This document shows, piece after piece, positions 35,782 through 46,595 of a stretch of 64,000 bases of DNA. Origin of the DNA: Plicaturopsis crispa FD-325 SS-3. Its lineage: Eukaryota > Basidiomycota > Agaricomycetes > Amylocorticiales > Amylocorticiaceae. The notes beneath the pieces were generated by a model. The model was not told the origin of the DNA, did no database searches, and was given only the letters and a program-made list of their open reading frames with translations. The stretch covers positions 1 through 64,000 of the forward strand of contig KN832574.1 of the NCBI GenBank assembly GCA_000827205.1. The letters are read 5' to 3'. Positions within the stretch are counted from its first letter, which is position 1. The number at the start of each line of letters is the position of its first letter. The translations under genes and the position numbers were made by a program.

Positions 35782-36947
35782 TCAGTGTGCGATTACTGTA
35801 CTATTCCGACCAAGTCTTCGGCCATTGTGACCTGTGACCACGGCCGAAGAGATGGACATCTCTTCGGGAGCGAAATTTTGCTGTGACAAGTCCGAAATCT
35901 CGAGAAAAATTGCTATTTCGAGCCTATTTTAGAGCAAATTTGTGACATTAGGAAAATTTGTACTCTTCGTATGCCAATGTGACCGTGACATTCCGAAAAT
36001 CTCTTCACTTCGAAAGGCGCTGTGACCCGTGACCCGAAGACTTGGTCGGAATAGTACAGTATGTCCATAAGCACCTCGGTTGCGTGCGGGAGCTCGCCAA
36101 GCTTGGCATTGGCGATGAACCTGCGCAGCACGTCAGAGGACTTGAGCGCATCCAAATGCGCGAACAGGAACTCCAGCACCATCTCGCGAATCTCGGAGAA
36201 TCGACGCAGAAAAAAAGTGGCTCGTGAGTGACACGCGCGAGCAAGGAGGAGAAGACACACAGTGCGGTGAACGTCGAGAACACTTCAGCGACGATGACGT
36301 CCTCCGAGAGCTGCATCTTGATGCTCTCCTTCGCGGCCGCGCAGAGCTCGGTGAGGCCCAGCTAGTGTAGTGCATCCGTGTCAGCGCCAGACACCACGCA
36401 TCATTTCGAATGTAAACGTCGCCTACCCGGTCCGCAAGCCTATACACCGACTTGGGCGACGCCGCCACCGCGGACGTCTCGCCGCTCTTCACACGTCGCA
36501 AACGCGATCTTCGACGTGTACATATAGTACAACACCGCATTCCAGCTGCAGCGAGCGGTCAGTAGACCCATAAATAGGGGCACGCACGTCTTGTATTGCT
36601 CCTCTACTTATGCGACATCAGTGACCTGATACACCGTTTCCGGGCTGTGCGCGCACGTTGGCTCAGCGCTGAGGTCTTGTGTAGGCGGTGGCGTCAGGCA
36701 TACGGTTCCCCGCGCAGAGTACAAGTTAGCCTGAATACAACGTAGGAAGCCGCGGATGGACATGCCGTAGCGCGTGCTATCTTCCGAGCCAGCGTCTGAT
36801 TGCGGGTGGAACGTTAACTTCTCCTCCGCGGTGTGCACCTTGACGTCGGCCTTCGCATCGTCTTCGCCGTTTGTGTCCTCGTCAAGGTCGCTGTCCTCGG
36901 CGTGGTCGTACTCGGCTACGAACGACACGCAATCTGTGTGCTCATCT
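35782..36947 (-). pseudogene. Decayed second BTB-domain gene, cut by the assembly gap
   Basis: On the minus strand this region repeats the C-terminal half of the BTB gene at 30920-32594: EYDHAEDSDLDEDTNGEDD, WNAVLYYMYTSKIAFA, ASPKSVYRLADR, LTELCAAAKESIKMQLSED, VIVAEVFSTFTA and LGELPHATEVLMDI. Three defects are visible against the paralogue: a one-base frame change after SKIAFA (near 36490), loss of the AG acceptor before FSEIREM (TGCGTCG near 36207, where the paralogue has TGCGTAG), and a mariner-like MITE inserted in the Ile codon five codons before the stop. Taking the MITE out leaves ...VLMDIIAH and a stop at 35784-35782, identical to the paralogue. The 5' exons fall in or beyond the N gap, so the start is unknown. 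Confidence 0.8.
35796..36059. mobile_element. Tc1/mariner-like MITE, 264 bp, TA target duplication
   Basis: The element has long inverted ends, CTGTACTATTCCGACCAAGT plus CTTCGG on the left and the complement on the right, with TA directly repeated at 35794-35795 and 36060-36061. It has no ORF of its own. Internally it carries TGTGACC/GTGACC repeats and a CGAAGAGATG...CATCTCTTCG foldback near 35842-35868. It interrupts the last codons of the decayed BTB gene. Confidence 0.85.
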
Positions 36948-37469
36948 NNNNNNNNNNNNNNNNNNNNNNNNNNNNNNNNNNNNNNNNNNNNNNNNNNNNN
37001 NNNNNNNNNNNNNNNNNNNNNNNNNNNNNNNNNNNNNNNNNNNNNNNNNNNNNNNNNNNNNNNNNNNNNNNNNNNNNNNNNNNNNNNNNNNNNNNNNNNN
37101 NNNNNNNNNNNNNNNNNNNNNNNNNNNNNNNNNNNNNNNNNNNNNNNNNNNNNNNNNNNNNNNNNNNNNNNNNNNNNNNNNNNNNNNNNNNNNNNNNNNN
37201 NNNNNNNNNNNNNNNNNNNNNNNNNNNNNNNNNNNNNNNNNNNNNNNNNNNNNNNNNNNNNNNNNNNNNNNNNNNNNNNNNNNNNNNNNNNNNNNNNNNN
37301 NNNNNNNNNNNNNNNNNNNNNNNNNNNNNNNNNNNNNNNNNNNNNNNNNNNNNNNNNNNNNNNNNNNNNNNNNNNNNNNNNNNNNNNNNNNNNNNNNNNN
37401 NNNNNNNNNNNNNNNNNNNNNNNNNNNNNNNNNNNNNNNNNNNNNNNNNNNNNNNNNNNNNNNNNNNNN
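36948..37469. other. Assembly gap of 522 N
   Basis: The sequence is unknown here. Gap size may be nominal. The 5' part of the decayed BTB gene is probably inside it. Confidence 0.99.
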
Positions 37470-37627
37470 ACCGCCGTATATACATGATAACTGATCTGAC
37501 ATTCCGCTAGAATACCGCCTCCGGTTGGGTTGATCTCGTGAAGACTCGTGTCGATCTAGGAACATTTTGATGTCAATGTGCAACGGGAATCAAGAAATCA
37601 TAATTGATCGAGGACGGCGGGAATGTA

Positions 37628-37976
37628 AGGACCCCCGAATATTAGGCTAAATGCCGTTTGAATCATCCGGGCAAAATTTGCACTTTTCGCCCGAAGGCCA
37701 TATGCCATCCGGGCAAAAATCTTGCCGTCTGCGAGGGAGGCCATGTTGCGTCCGGGCAAAATTTTGGCAGGGAGAAGGGGGCGGCGCCACAGGCGCCGCC
37801 ACCAAAATTTTGCGCGTATGCACGTGACCTTTTGGGGTGGGTAAACCGCCCGAAAAGGCAATAAAGCCAGTTGCCATCCGGGCAAAACGAGATCTGTCCC
37901 TCGCAAATCATCCGGGCAAAAAAAATCAGCTTTTGCGATTTTCATAACGGCATTTACCCTAATATTCGGGGGTCCT
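37628..37976. mobile_element. hAT-like non-autonomous element (MITE), 349 bp
   Basis: Ends are inverted repeats of about 31 bp with one or two mismatches: AGGACCCCCGAATATTAGG on the left and CCTAATATTCGGGGGTCCT on the right, continuing to AAATGCCGTT. The 8-bp direct repeat GGAATGTA flanks it (37620-37627 and 37977-37984). TCCGGGCAAAA occurs five times in one direction, near 37666, 37709, 37751, 37877 and 37911. A GC-rich hairpin, GGCGGCGCC-ACA-GGCGCCGCC at 37781-37801, is enclosed by an AAAATTTTG/CAAAATTTT pair. No transposase is encoded. Confidence 0.88.
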
Positions 37977-38124
37977 GGAATGTACAGTACAGCGGTGCAA
38001 GCACGAGTTGGATCGGTTGGACCCTTGTCGTCGTCAGCGCGGCGGGCAGGGTCCATAAAAACTCTTACAAAATCGGTTTCGCAATCCCTCGACTGGCCCG
38101 GCCCCCTCAACTTCATTCACTACG

Positions 38125-39453
38125 ATGAAATACACCGTCAAAGAGATTCTCTCCGAGACATTCAGCAAATGGCCAGCCGTCGTTCACGCAGATCTCACCG
38201 GCAAGACGGTCATGCTCATCGGCGCGAGTACTGGAATCGGCCTTGAAGCGTCCATCCATTTCGCCAACATGAAACCCGCCAGAATCATTATGGCGTGCAG
38301 AAGCCTTGAGAAGGGCAACGCCGCCATTGCTAGTATGTACCACCCTCGATATCATGTACCCTTTTCCCCCGCTGTTACTAACGCACCCCTTTCCCCACTG
38401 CAGAATTAGAGAAACAGACCGGATACACAAATGCCGAGCTGTGGCTTGTTGACCTGAGCAAATACTCTTCCGTCCTCGCTTTCGCGGATAAGTTTGAGAA
38501 GGACGGCGGCCGACTCGACATAGTCGTCTACAATGCTGGCGTACTGCCTCTGAAATATACCGCCTCGCCAGAGGGCTGGGAAATGACGTATGATTCCCTC
38601 TCTCTGAAGTTCAATGTCAATTCGTACCACTGAGTGATGGCGCAATCGCAGTCTCCAGGTCAATGTTATATCAGCGGCTTTAATTTCGCTGCTGCTGCTT
38701 CCCGTCATGGAGCGGACAGCGAAAACACACTCCACCACACCTCGTCTGGTCATCGTCTCCAGCGGCAGTCACTACTTCGCGGAAGTGCCAGATGTCGCCC
38801 TACAGAGCCCCAAGATCTTGGAGAAGCTCAACGATGAGAAATACAATACTTCTTCGTAAGTTCAAGTACTAGCATATTATTATTCCAGACGATCTGACTG
38901 CGACGATCTCACTCCCAGCGTCATGCGGGACCGTTACCCTCTGTCCAAGTGTGAGCAGCGTGTCCATTGTGGCGAGGCAGAGGCTAACCATTCGTGCAGT
39001 GCTCGTCGTCCTGTTCACGCGCGCGCTGAGCGACCACCTCGGCGCCTCCTTCCCCGTCGTTGCCGTCGACCCGGGATACTGCCACTCCGAACTCCGGCGC
39101 GAAATCGGGTTCCCTCTGTCCGCTCTGAACAAGCTGATAGAGTACATCTGCTGCCATCCGGCGGAAGAGGGCAGCCGCCAGCTTGTCTATGCTGCCGTGG
39201 GCGGATCGGACGCTGAGATGCACGCAGCGTACATCGCCCTCTCGAAGGTCAAGGAGGTCAGCGACTTTGCCCTCGGCGAGAAGGGCGTCGAGGCCCAGAA
39301 GCGCGTTTGGGTACGTACTTTGCCTTTGCCACTCGACGGGTCACGGTGCTGATACATTGACATCAGGACGAGCTTATAGAGATACTATCCAAAGTCTCCC
39401 CGAAGATCCCCAGCATCGTCAACCAGTGGGGCCCTGCCGGCTCAACCTCTTAA
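38125..39453 (+). CDS. Short-chain dehydrogenase/reductase, 6 exons
   Basis: Exons 38125-38332, 38404-38587, 38652-38855, 38918-38950, 39000-39310 and 39367-39453 give about 341 residues. DLTGKTVMLIGASTGIGLEA is the TGxxxGIG cofactor loop, LWLVDLSKYSSVL the adenine-pocket Asp, DIVVYNAGVLPLK the NAG block, RLVIVSSGSHYF the catalytic Ser strand and YPLSK the YxxxK catalytic pair, which is split between exons 4 and 5. FPVVAVDPGYCHSEL is the PG motif. This matches the fungal retinol-dehydrogenase/WWOX-like group of classical SDRs; substrate unknown. Exon 4 is only 33 nt and its donor GTGAGC restores the family sequence SKLLVVLFTRAL. Its promoter region contains the hAT-like MITE ending 148 bp before the ATG. 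Confidence 0.88.
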
Positions 39454-39592
39454 TTTACGGTATACTTACTAGCCATATTTACTACCCGTGCCATGCCACG
39501 GGGAAGACTTCTAATAGTGAATTTGTAGTGAATGCTCGATTTCCTTAACTCTGAGTACGAAGTCCCAATCAGATTGAACAGGATTTTCGTAT

Positions 39593-39629
39593 GCGTTGTT
39601 TGGCTGCGAACAGTTAAGCCAAATAACGC
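39593..39629. repeat. 37-nt foldback repeat, copy 1
   Basis: GCGTTGTTTGG, a 15-nt loop (CTGCGAACAGTTAAG) and CCAAATAACGC form an 11-bp stem with one mismatch. Four more copies occur in the window at 43078, 43176, 51035 and 62889. Confidence 0.85.
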
Positions 39630-39846
39630 CACCCATTCTTGCCTCGATTCACCCGCCGGGGAGCATGCGACTTAACCACCACAATGACCACATCTAGGCT
39701 CGTGTATAAGCAGTGTGATACATGAGCCTATGGATTGGGATGCGTCAAAGTGACCCGACATTAGGGCGTGTAAAACTATATATAATAACGACGAGCCGGC
39801 CCTGGCTAGTAAAAGCTGAAAGGGCGGCACCACTGCGAGACGTGGA

Positions 39847-42182
39847 TCATACCGCCGACTTCTCAGCGCCCAGCCTCTCTCGCCGCTCCTCCGCAATCTC
39901 CGCCGCCTCCGCCTCCTCAGCAGCCTCTGCGTCCGGCTGCACCGCTGAGGCCGGCATCATCTTCGTCGGGGCGTACCTGGAGTGCTGCCGCAAGTGCGGT
40001 CCGTACCTGCCACACGGTAAGCGTCAGCAAGCGAGACAGCGGTGAAGGGGGGACGACGTGCCGTATGAGGACGAGCGGAATCGGCATGAGCGCGAGCGCG
40101 ACGAAGCCGATCAGGGAAGACGCCCACTGCGTGCCGAGCGCGTCGTACATCTGCGTCGCGAAGAGCGGGAAGGCCGCGCCCGCGAGCGAGCGCAGGACGG
40201 TGTTCGACGCGAGCGCGGACGCGGCCACAAACAGGTACGCGTCCACGATGTAGTTTAGCAGCGCGAGCTGCAGGGTGTGCATGAGCAGAGGACGAGGGGT
40301 GCAAGAGTGGTTAGATTGGACGTCGATGAAAAGGACAAGAGTATGCGACGCACGAATATCCAGGAGATGGAGAATCCCATGCAGCCGGCCGCCATGAGGG
40401 GCGCCCAGAACGATATCGTCGGCGCCGACGTCCACCTGCGCAAAGAGTGAGCACTTGCGCGTGGAGCGTAGATGGGCACAGCGGGCAGCGCTAGCACTCA
40501 CGCGAACCAGAAAAACGACACTACGAATATAGGTGACGCAAATAGCGTCATCTCGAGGCGAAACTCCGGTGGCACGGGGCTCGGCGCGCGCCTCTTGCTC
40601 TCGCGCTCATACCTTGGGTTGAATATCACGAGGTAGCCTAAGACGGCAAAAGCCCCGCCGACTGCGATGGGGAGGAACATTAGCCCGGAGACGCCCGCGT
40701 TGAAGCCATGCCCCCGCGTGAACACGATCGGGAACGCCTCGAAGAGCAGGTACACGCAACCGTACACGAACTGCCCCGTCACGCAATCTCGTCAGCACGG
40801 CACGCGGGTACGGGGAGCGGGGATGGAAAACGGGAACTCACGCTGAGGTAGGTGTTGATGGCGAGGAGCATGGGCTCGCGGAACATGATTCGGAACGGCC
40901 GCAGGAGGATGTTGGACACGCGTTGGCGCAGGGCGACCTGCGGCGCGCGCTCCATCGGCGCGTAGTACCGCGCGTCACCGGTATCCTTGCGTAGCCGCCT
41001 CGCTTTGGCGACGAGGATCGTCGGCGCGTACGTCTCCGGCAGCGTGAGCAGGATTGCGACCCAGCATGTGCCCGCCTGTGACAATGCGCGTCAGATGGCG
41101 GAAAAAATGAAAATGAAATGCAAGGGGGGTACATACGAAGAGGGCGAGCACCCAGAAGACCCAGCGCCACGAGACGCCGCGCACGGAAATGAAGCCAGCT
41201 ACTGTTGGACCTAGTGCAGGGCCCGCAAAAGGGGCCAGCTAGTGCAGGGTTAGGTGTATCCTCTCTCTATGGCATGCGAGAGCACCTACAGAGAAGAGCG
41301 CCAATGCCTTTCCTCTCGTGTCGGCGTCCCATATGTCCGACATGAGAGCGCTGTGAAGGGTGCAGAAGTGGGAGGCAACTCAATGGAGACGGCACGTGTC
41401 GACGCACCCTGAGTTAGTTAACGGGGCGGCAGCGAAGGTGCCGCCCAAGAAGCGGAGGACGAGCATGGAGCCCGTGTTCTTAGACAGTGCGCATCCGACT
41501 TGGAACAGCTACATTCACGCGGCGATGAGCATCCTCCACCCAAGATGCGTGGGGTGCTTACCGTATACACGAAGAACGAAATCAGGAACGGAATCCGCCG
41601 GCCGTACTGCGCAGATTGTCAGTCCCCCGCTCGGAATTTACGCGCATACAAAGATGACAAACAGACCTGTTCAGACAACGGCCCCCATACCAGGGGCCCG
41701 ACGCAGTATCCGGCGACGAACAGCGCGATGGTGAGCGTGCCAACTTCGATCGACATGTGGAATTCCTTTATCATGTCGAGGGCGATACCAGACGGAGCCG
41801 AGCTCGCGAATGTCCTGCACGATCGTAGCCGTCAGAACAGATATATTATAGAAAGCGCCTCACAACGCGAGACTCACGCGTTGAGTACGAACATGCCCCC
41901 GAGGCCCGTGAGGTACCATCGTTTCGCCCTTGACCAGCTCTGCCAGAGCCCACACGCCCAGTAAGTGAAGGGCGGGTGGATATGAGGAGGTGATCCACTG
42001 CGGCGCACCTTTGGGTTTTCAGGATCATTCTCGTCGAACGTGACCTGATACGGATCGACAGTGTTCTTTTCCGGGCCAGGATCAGGATGCGCGGCGATCC
42101 GCACAGACCGGACGCTCCCATCCTGCTCAAAAATTGTGTCTGCGTCGGAAGGCGCGCCGGACTTTCGCACAACAGCACTCAT
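39847..42182 (-). CDS. MFS transporter of the fungal polyamine/drug:H+ antiporter type
   Basis: The minus-strand gene starts at 42182 (MSAVVRKSGAPSDADTIFEQ) and ends at 39847, with about eleven exons, the first being 42182-42009 and 41939-41878. A cytosolic N-terminus leads to SRAKRWYLTGLGGMFVLNA, then PSGIAIDMIKEFHMSIEVG, GYCVGPLVWGPLSEQYGRR (the motif-A-like loop between helices 2 and 3), GSMLVLRFLGGTFAAAPLTN, APFAGPALGPTVAGFISV with WRWVFWVLALF, LLTLPETYAPTILVAKARRL, and a second half with FVYGCVYLLFEAFPIVFTRG. Twelve membrane helices can be counted roughly. The family (DHA1, Tpo1/Flr1-like) exports polyamines and drugs; substrate unknown. The last intron seems to use a GC donor (ATACG|GCACGT) to reach YGPHLRQHSRYAPT. 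The tail is acidic and Ala/Glu-rich. Confidence 0.88.
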
Positions 42183-43077
42183 CGTCGGAGGGGATTCGAA
42201 AGAGCACGTAGGAATGGATCTGGGCAGAAATTCAATCGTGGCGGACGAAATATAAAGGGGACTGGTGCGTACTATTGCAAGCGTATCATTGCGTTTGCGT
42301 CACCGCTATGCCGTTATGTCTTTTCGTGATATCGTCGCGGGGTATGGGGTTTGTCAGCCAGTCACGCTTTAACCCAGGTGCGTGATGCGACGTCGGGTCG
42401 AGGGGATGTTCGATGGATGGGGCGCTCGAGGGAGGGTGCTAAGGATGTTGATATTTTTGCTTTGTCGGTCACGTCGAGCTCGCTCGTAGATGGCATCTTT
42501 CTGTTTGCGCGCCAAGCCGTATGTTCACTGGGCATGTCATTGTCAATAATATTAACAGTGGCTCGCACTGGGTGCCTATCGCTCGGAATCACGGGGTGCT
42601 ATGCTCTGACAGAGACCGTGGATCTTCAATTCATCGGACCCATCGCACTATATCTCCCGTCGGATCAGTCGACATACTAATCGGGAGTGACTAAGGAAAC
42701 GAACGTACTTACGCGCTCTCCAACACCAGCGCGTACACAGAATGTGCGTACGAGGGATGCCACAAGAAAGTCTCCAGGGACGACTTCGAAACGAGCGGAA
42801 TCGTAAGACAGCCATGGCGAACACCAAAAATAACGCGGTCTCTGCAACCCGGGTGTTTCAGTCCTTGCTTAGCGCAAGTAATGGCATAGGTGACGCACCA
42901 TGGTTCTCAGCAAATGCGTGTGCGCTTCGGTACGAGACTAGAGGACCGGCGTGGACGATACTCGAGAGTCGATGCCATGACAAGCCACTGCAAAAGTTCG
43001 AAGACGTAGCGTCGACGAGGTAGAATACAGGATGGCATGTTTTGGTTACCAATGCCCCGGTGGTCCGAACAATTGAA
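42183..43077. other. Intergenic, nothing recognised
   Basis: The first ~200 bp should contain the transporter promoter. No credible ORF, RNA gene or element end is visible in the rest. Confidence 0.35.
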
Positions 43078-43114
43078 GCGTTCTTTGGTGCACTTGTTCG
43101 CAGCCAAACAACAG
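43078..43114. repeat. 37-nt foldback repeat, copy 2 (degenerate, inverted)
   Basis: GCGTTCTTTGG, loop TGCACTTGTTCGCAG, CCAAACAACAG. The loop is the reverse complement of the loop of copies 1 and 3, so this copy lies in the other orientation, with three stem mismatches. Confidence 0.7.
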
Positions 43115-43175
43115 TTCCGAGTCGTCGACCGGTGCTTACTTGCCAAGGTCGGAGGCAAATCGACGATGATGGGAG

Positions 43176-43212
43176 GCGTTGTTTGGCTGCGAGCTAGTGC
43201 ACCAAACAACGC
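43176..43212. repeat. 37-nt foldback repeat, copy 3
   Basis: GCGTTGTTTGG, loop CTGCGAGCTAGTGCA, CCAAACAACGC. The 11-bp stem is perfect. It lies 61 bp after copy 2. Confidence 0.85.
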
Positions 43213-43414
43213 GGCCGCCTCCAATTCTCTTGTGCGTCTCTCTGGCGTCTCTTGTCTGCAGCCACGACATTCCCTTTGCCCAGCCGTCTTTCAGCGCGCA
43301 TCCAATCCTCCTTGAAACCAAGCGCAACACGTCATGACACGTAGATTCTGTTCAATCTGCGCTACGAGGCGATGAAATCAGTATGCAAACCCCGCCCTTG
43401 TATCTGATCGTTCT

Positions 43415-43916
43415 TTGCCTGACATTCACCCACTCATCGGTATGCAGGCAGAGGGCGTGCACTTCATGGCCCTCGAGGTCGTAGACGCGCTGGATGAGTG
43501 CATACCGATAAGAAACAACGCGTGGCACGACATTAATATTGAGTCGTTCATCTGGGTCTTGTGCTGCGCCGTCGCGCGGTGCCTGCTCACGACCCGCCCA
43601 CCATCACCACCGTCTCATCGGGGTCACGAGAGGCCGCAGCGGAATGCTATTCCGCCGCGAGAGCCTACTTTCACATATGGTTTGCGCATGCGATGAATGC
43701 GATGTCATCGACGTCTTGGGTTTCAGGAACGCGCGCACCAGCTCGTTCGCACGGCGGCCCCATCGAGAGATGCTCTCTGCGCCGATGGCGGAGCTGCTCG
43801 AAGATTTGCATGAGCTCATTTACCAGGGGAAGCGTCGCAAAGACCATGTGCGTCTCGCGTATGAGTCTGTTTGTGCTGCACTAGAGAAGGCGATCGCGGC
43901 CGTGTCTAGTGCGTAG
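43415..43916 (+). pseudogene. Remnant of a FunK1-type protein kinase C-lobe
   Basis: The reading GVHFMALEVVDALDECIP and WHDINIESFIWVLCCAVARC corresponds to the GTxxFMAxEVLxxxxHxxRHDLESFxYVLxWxC block of fungal-specific FunK1 kinases (C-lobe, APE-like region and helix F). A second reading frame then gives LSAPMAELLEDLHELIYQGK and ends AALEKAIAAVSSA at 43916, like the tail helices of that family. The two pieces are in different frames and no N-lobe, HRD or DFG motif is seen upstream,so I read it as a fragment of a host gene family rather than a working kinase. Confidence 0.5.
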
Positions 43917-44973
43917 TGGTGATAATGGAGCCGTTCTATATATCTTTGTGGCCCAGTCTTCAGCCCCAGCTCAGGACATGCGCTGCTTGCTCTAATGTGG
44001 GGAGGTAACAGGTGCAGTCGAATGAAATGAAATGTCATAGGTGCTAGACAACTTTTTAAGGGCGACCACCCAGCCTCGCCGACGTCCAGGATCACGTCGT
44101 CGATGGTCGCGGATGGTGTTGGCGTGGTTTTCGTCCGGCATGAGACGACGGCTGTTTGGACTAGTCACTACGGAGGCTAGAGGCCCATTTGCATGATGCC
44201 TCGGTTGAGATGATGAAGCCGCCGCGCAGGACTCGGACAGTTGTGCGGGTGCGTGGTGGCACAGTACCAGTCGCGACGGTGGTCATCTTGCCGCGCTCAG
44301 CGAGGGATCCAGTCGCTGCAAGTCGTCGAAGTATCTTCCTCCCTCGAGTCCAGAGAGAGAACAGCCCGAGCTGTGGTAGTCTCTCCTAGACAGATCTAGA
44401 CACCAACACTCGTACCTCCTTCTGTAGAGCTGTGGGTGTACTGGAGCGGAAAGATTGGCCTGTAAGTATGTAGTGCTGGGCAAGACTGGGCAAGACAATA
44501 TTAATAGTAAGAGCACTTTTCACTGCAACGAGGTTCGACGCGACGAAGAGAACGCGCTCATGAAGGTTTCGGCGCGTGTCTCTTGTCCGGAACCATTTCA
44601 CTGTGGCCGATGTCGTTCAGCACTGGTTCAGCAACTAGTACTAGTACTGCAGCTGTTTTTACTGTGCGAGTCCTAAAGCAGGACCTGTCACCCGGCACTA
44701 GCTATCAGTCGACTTCGAACAACACCTTGGGCCGTTATGGGACAAAGGAGGAGCCTCCAGAAACCAGGGCGCATGTAGTGCCCCAGTGGCCTAAGCACTC
44801 CCTTGTGCGCTCTCCACGTTTCGATATCGTCGTTGGCGGCCACCGAGACCTTGAACGCTTTCTTTCATACTCGCTTTGACCTGCTTTGAAATAGCCTTAA
44901 ATACCAAGAGGACGAGCGACATCCATGGCATCTATATTCACTGCAAAACATCCCCTGCAAACACCACACGATC
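43917..44973. other. Intergenic stretch, nothing recognised
   Basis: No ORF of plausible composition. A near-palindrome CAGCAACTAGTACTAGTACTG lies at 44629-44649. The last 100 bp are the leader of the SET-domain gene. Confidence 0.35.
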
Positions 44974-45969
44974 ATGGCCAATAAAAAGCTACCAGGATAC
45001 AGGAGAAAAGCAACGAAGAAAGCAAAAAAGCAGGCTCGCGCAGGACCTGGACCTGGCACGACGGCGCACTCGAATGATTCTCGTACAAACGCACCGCAGG
45101 CGGACAACGACTCAGCGACCGACCCCGAGGACGATTTCCCGGACCCCCTCAAACGCGATCTACGCCACTGTGCCTGCGCAGACACGGTGTTGCAAGACAT
45201 CGTCTACCCAAACGGCATGCACGGCCAGCTTCTCCTAGACCAAGCCCTGCTCGACGCCCTCCTCCCCCTCGCGCCCCCGCCTCGCCCCCCTCCTGCGCCC
45301 ACAAGCGGCCCGTACACTCACCCCGTCTACCGCCGCACGCTCCCCGGCCGCGGCGAAGGCCTCTTCCCCGCACACGCCCACCCCGCGCACGCGCGCATCT
45401 TCTTCGAGTGGCCCATCTTCCTCGCCGCCGCGCCGTCCGCGCAGATGTGCCGCGCTCTCTTCGCGCGCGTGCCGCCCCACTTGCGTGTGGCGGTGCAGGA
45501 CCTCGTGGACTGTGGCCCGGCCGGCGCGCGCAGCCATGAGGAGGGCGTCCTGCGCACGAACGCGCTCTCGGTGAGCGTCGGCGCGCACAAGCAAACCGTC
45601 GCTGCGCTGTTCCCGCTCGCGGCGAAGTGCAACCACAGGTGCGTCTTTTGCGCAGATGGCTGATGATGATGATGTGTGCGTGGATGGCTGACGATATGTG
45701 GACACTGCAGCTGCGTGCCGAGCGCGTACTGGACGTGGGACGAGAAGACGTTTAGCCTGGCGGTGTACGCGGCGCGCGACCTTCAGGCGCACGAGGAGCT
45801 GACGATCGCGTATATCCCGGTGCAGGGCGTGTGCCGCGCGGACCGTCGACGGACGCTGCAGAGGAGGTACCGCTTCCTATGCATGTGCCCGATGTGTCTG
45901 CTTCCTGGGGAGCGCGCTGTGCCGGCCGATGCGCAGCATCCCTACCTGCAGGCGGAGCGTTCGCCGTGA
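44974..45969 (+). CDS. SET-domain protein (SMYD-like), 2 exons
   Basis: Exons 44974-45638 and 45711-45969 give about 307 residues. The N-terminus MANKKLPGYRRKATKKAKKQ is strongly basic. The SET landmarks are in the C-terminal half: AALFPLAAKCNHSCVPSAYW (the NHSCxPN site, split by the intron), FSLAVYAARDLQAHEELTIA with YIPVQ (the EELTISY catalytic block), and RRTLQRRYRFLCMCPMC, the post-SET cysteine cluster. Such proteins methylate lysines of histones or other proteins; SMYD-like members usually also have a MYND finger, which is absent here, and at 307 residues this one is short. The substrate is unknown. Arg/Ala-rich long frames on the opposite strand are shadows. Confidence 0.85.
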
Positions 45970-46595
45970 GGTCTTATCACGTTGCGATGCATCTGGCCTT
46001 TTTCTCGAACCTTGGCTGCGTGTACCAATCCAGCTATCCAGGGTCCCAATGTCGAGTTCTTGTGTATTCTGTGAACCCGCGCACTTAAATTTTGTTGTCC
46101 GAAATAAGTCGTTGCATTCCAAGACGACACTGTTATTTTTGAGTAGACAGGAATTCATGTGCAGCCACAAACGGGCCTTGAGAGAAGTACGCATAGCACG
46201 CAGTCGTTCCGCGCCAGCCCCTGCAGCACGAGATCGTACGGCTCGGGGTACATCGCCACCAAGGGCGGGGTCGAATAATAGCCACGGTTGAAAACTGCTA
46301 AGTATTGCGGGCAGAGAAATGCCTTCCGAAGTCACTTTGACGGCAGGATGGATAGGAGCATAGTAGATTCGGACAAGGTAGTCCGCACATCGATCGAGTT
46401 TACGAGGTACAATCTAGCAAGTACAATAGAAATATTGGCGTCCGAAAGGCACTGTGAGAAACGGTAAGAATTAGGCAGAGAGAACACAAGATGCTGTTGC
46501 TCACACCCGGCTCACATCGCCCTTTCTGGTACGATTCAGGGGATTATAAGTTCATGGAAGATGTGAAGTCGGTACTCGTATCTGAAGAAGTTCCA
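45970..46595. other. Convergent 3' region
   Basis: The region lies between the stops of the SET gene (+) and the MLKL-like gene A (-). No credible ORF. It should hold both 3' UTRs. Confidence 0.4.

Noticed and set aside
36774-37583. Long open frames across the N run
   Set aside because: They are open only because N positions cannot contain stops.
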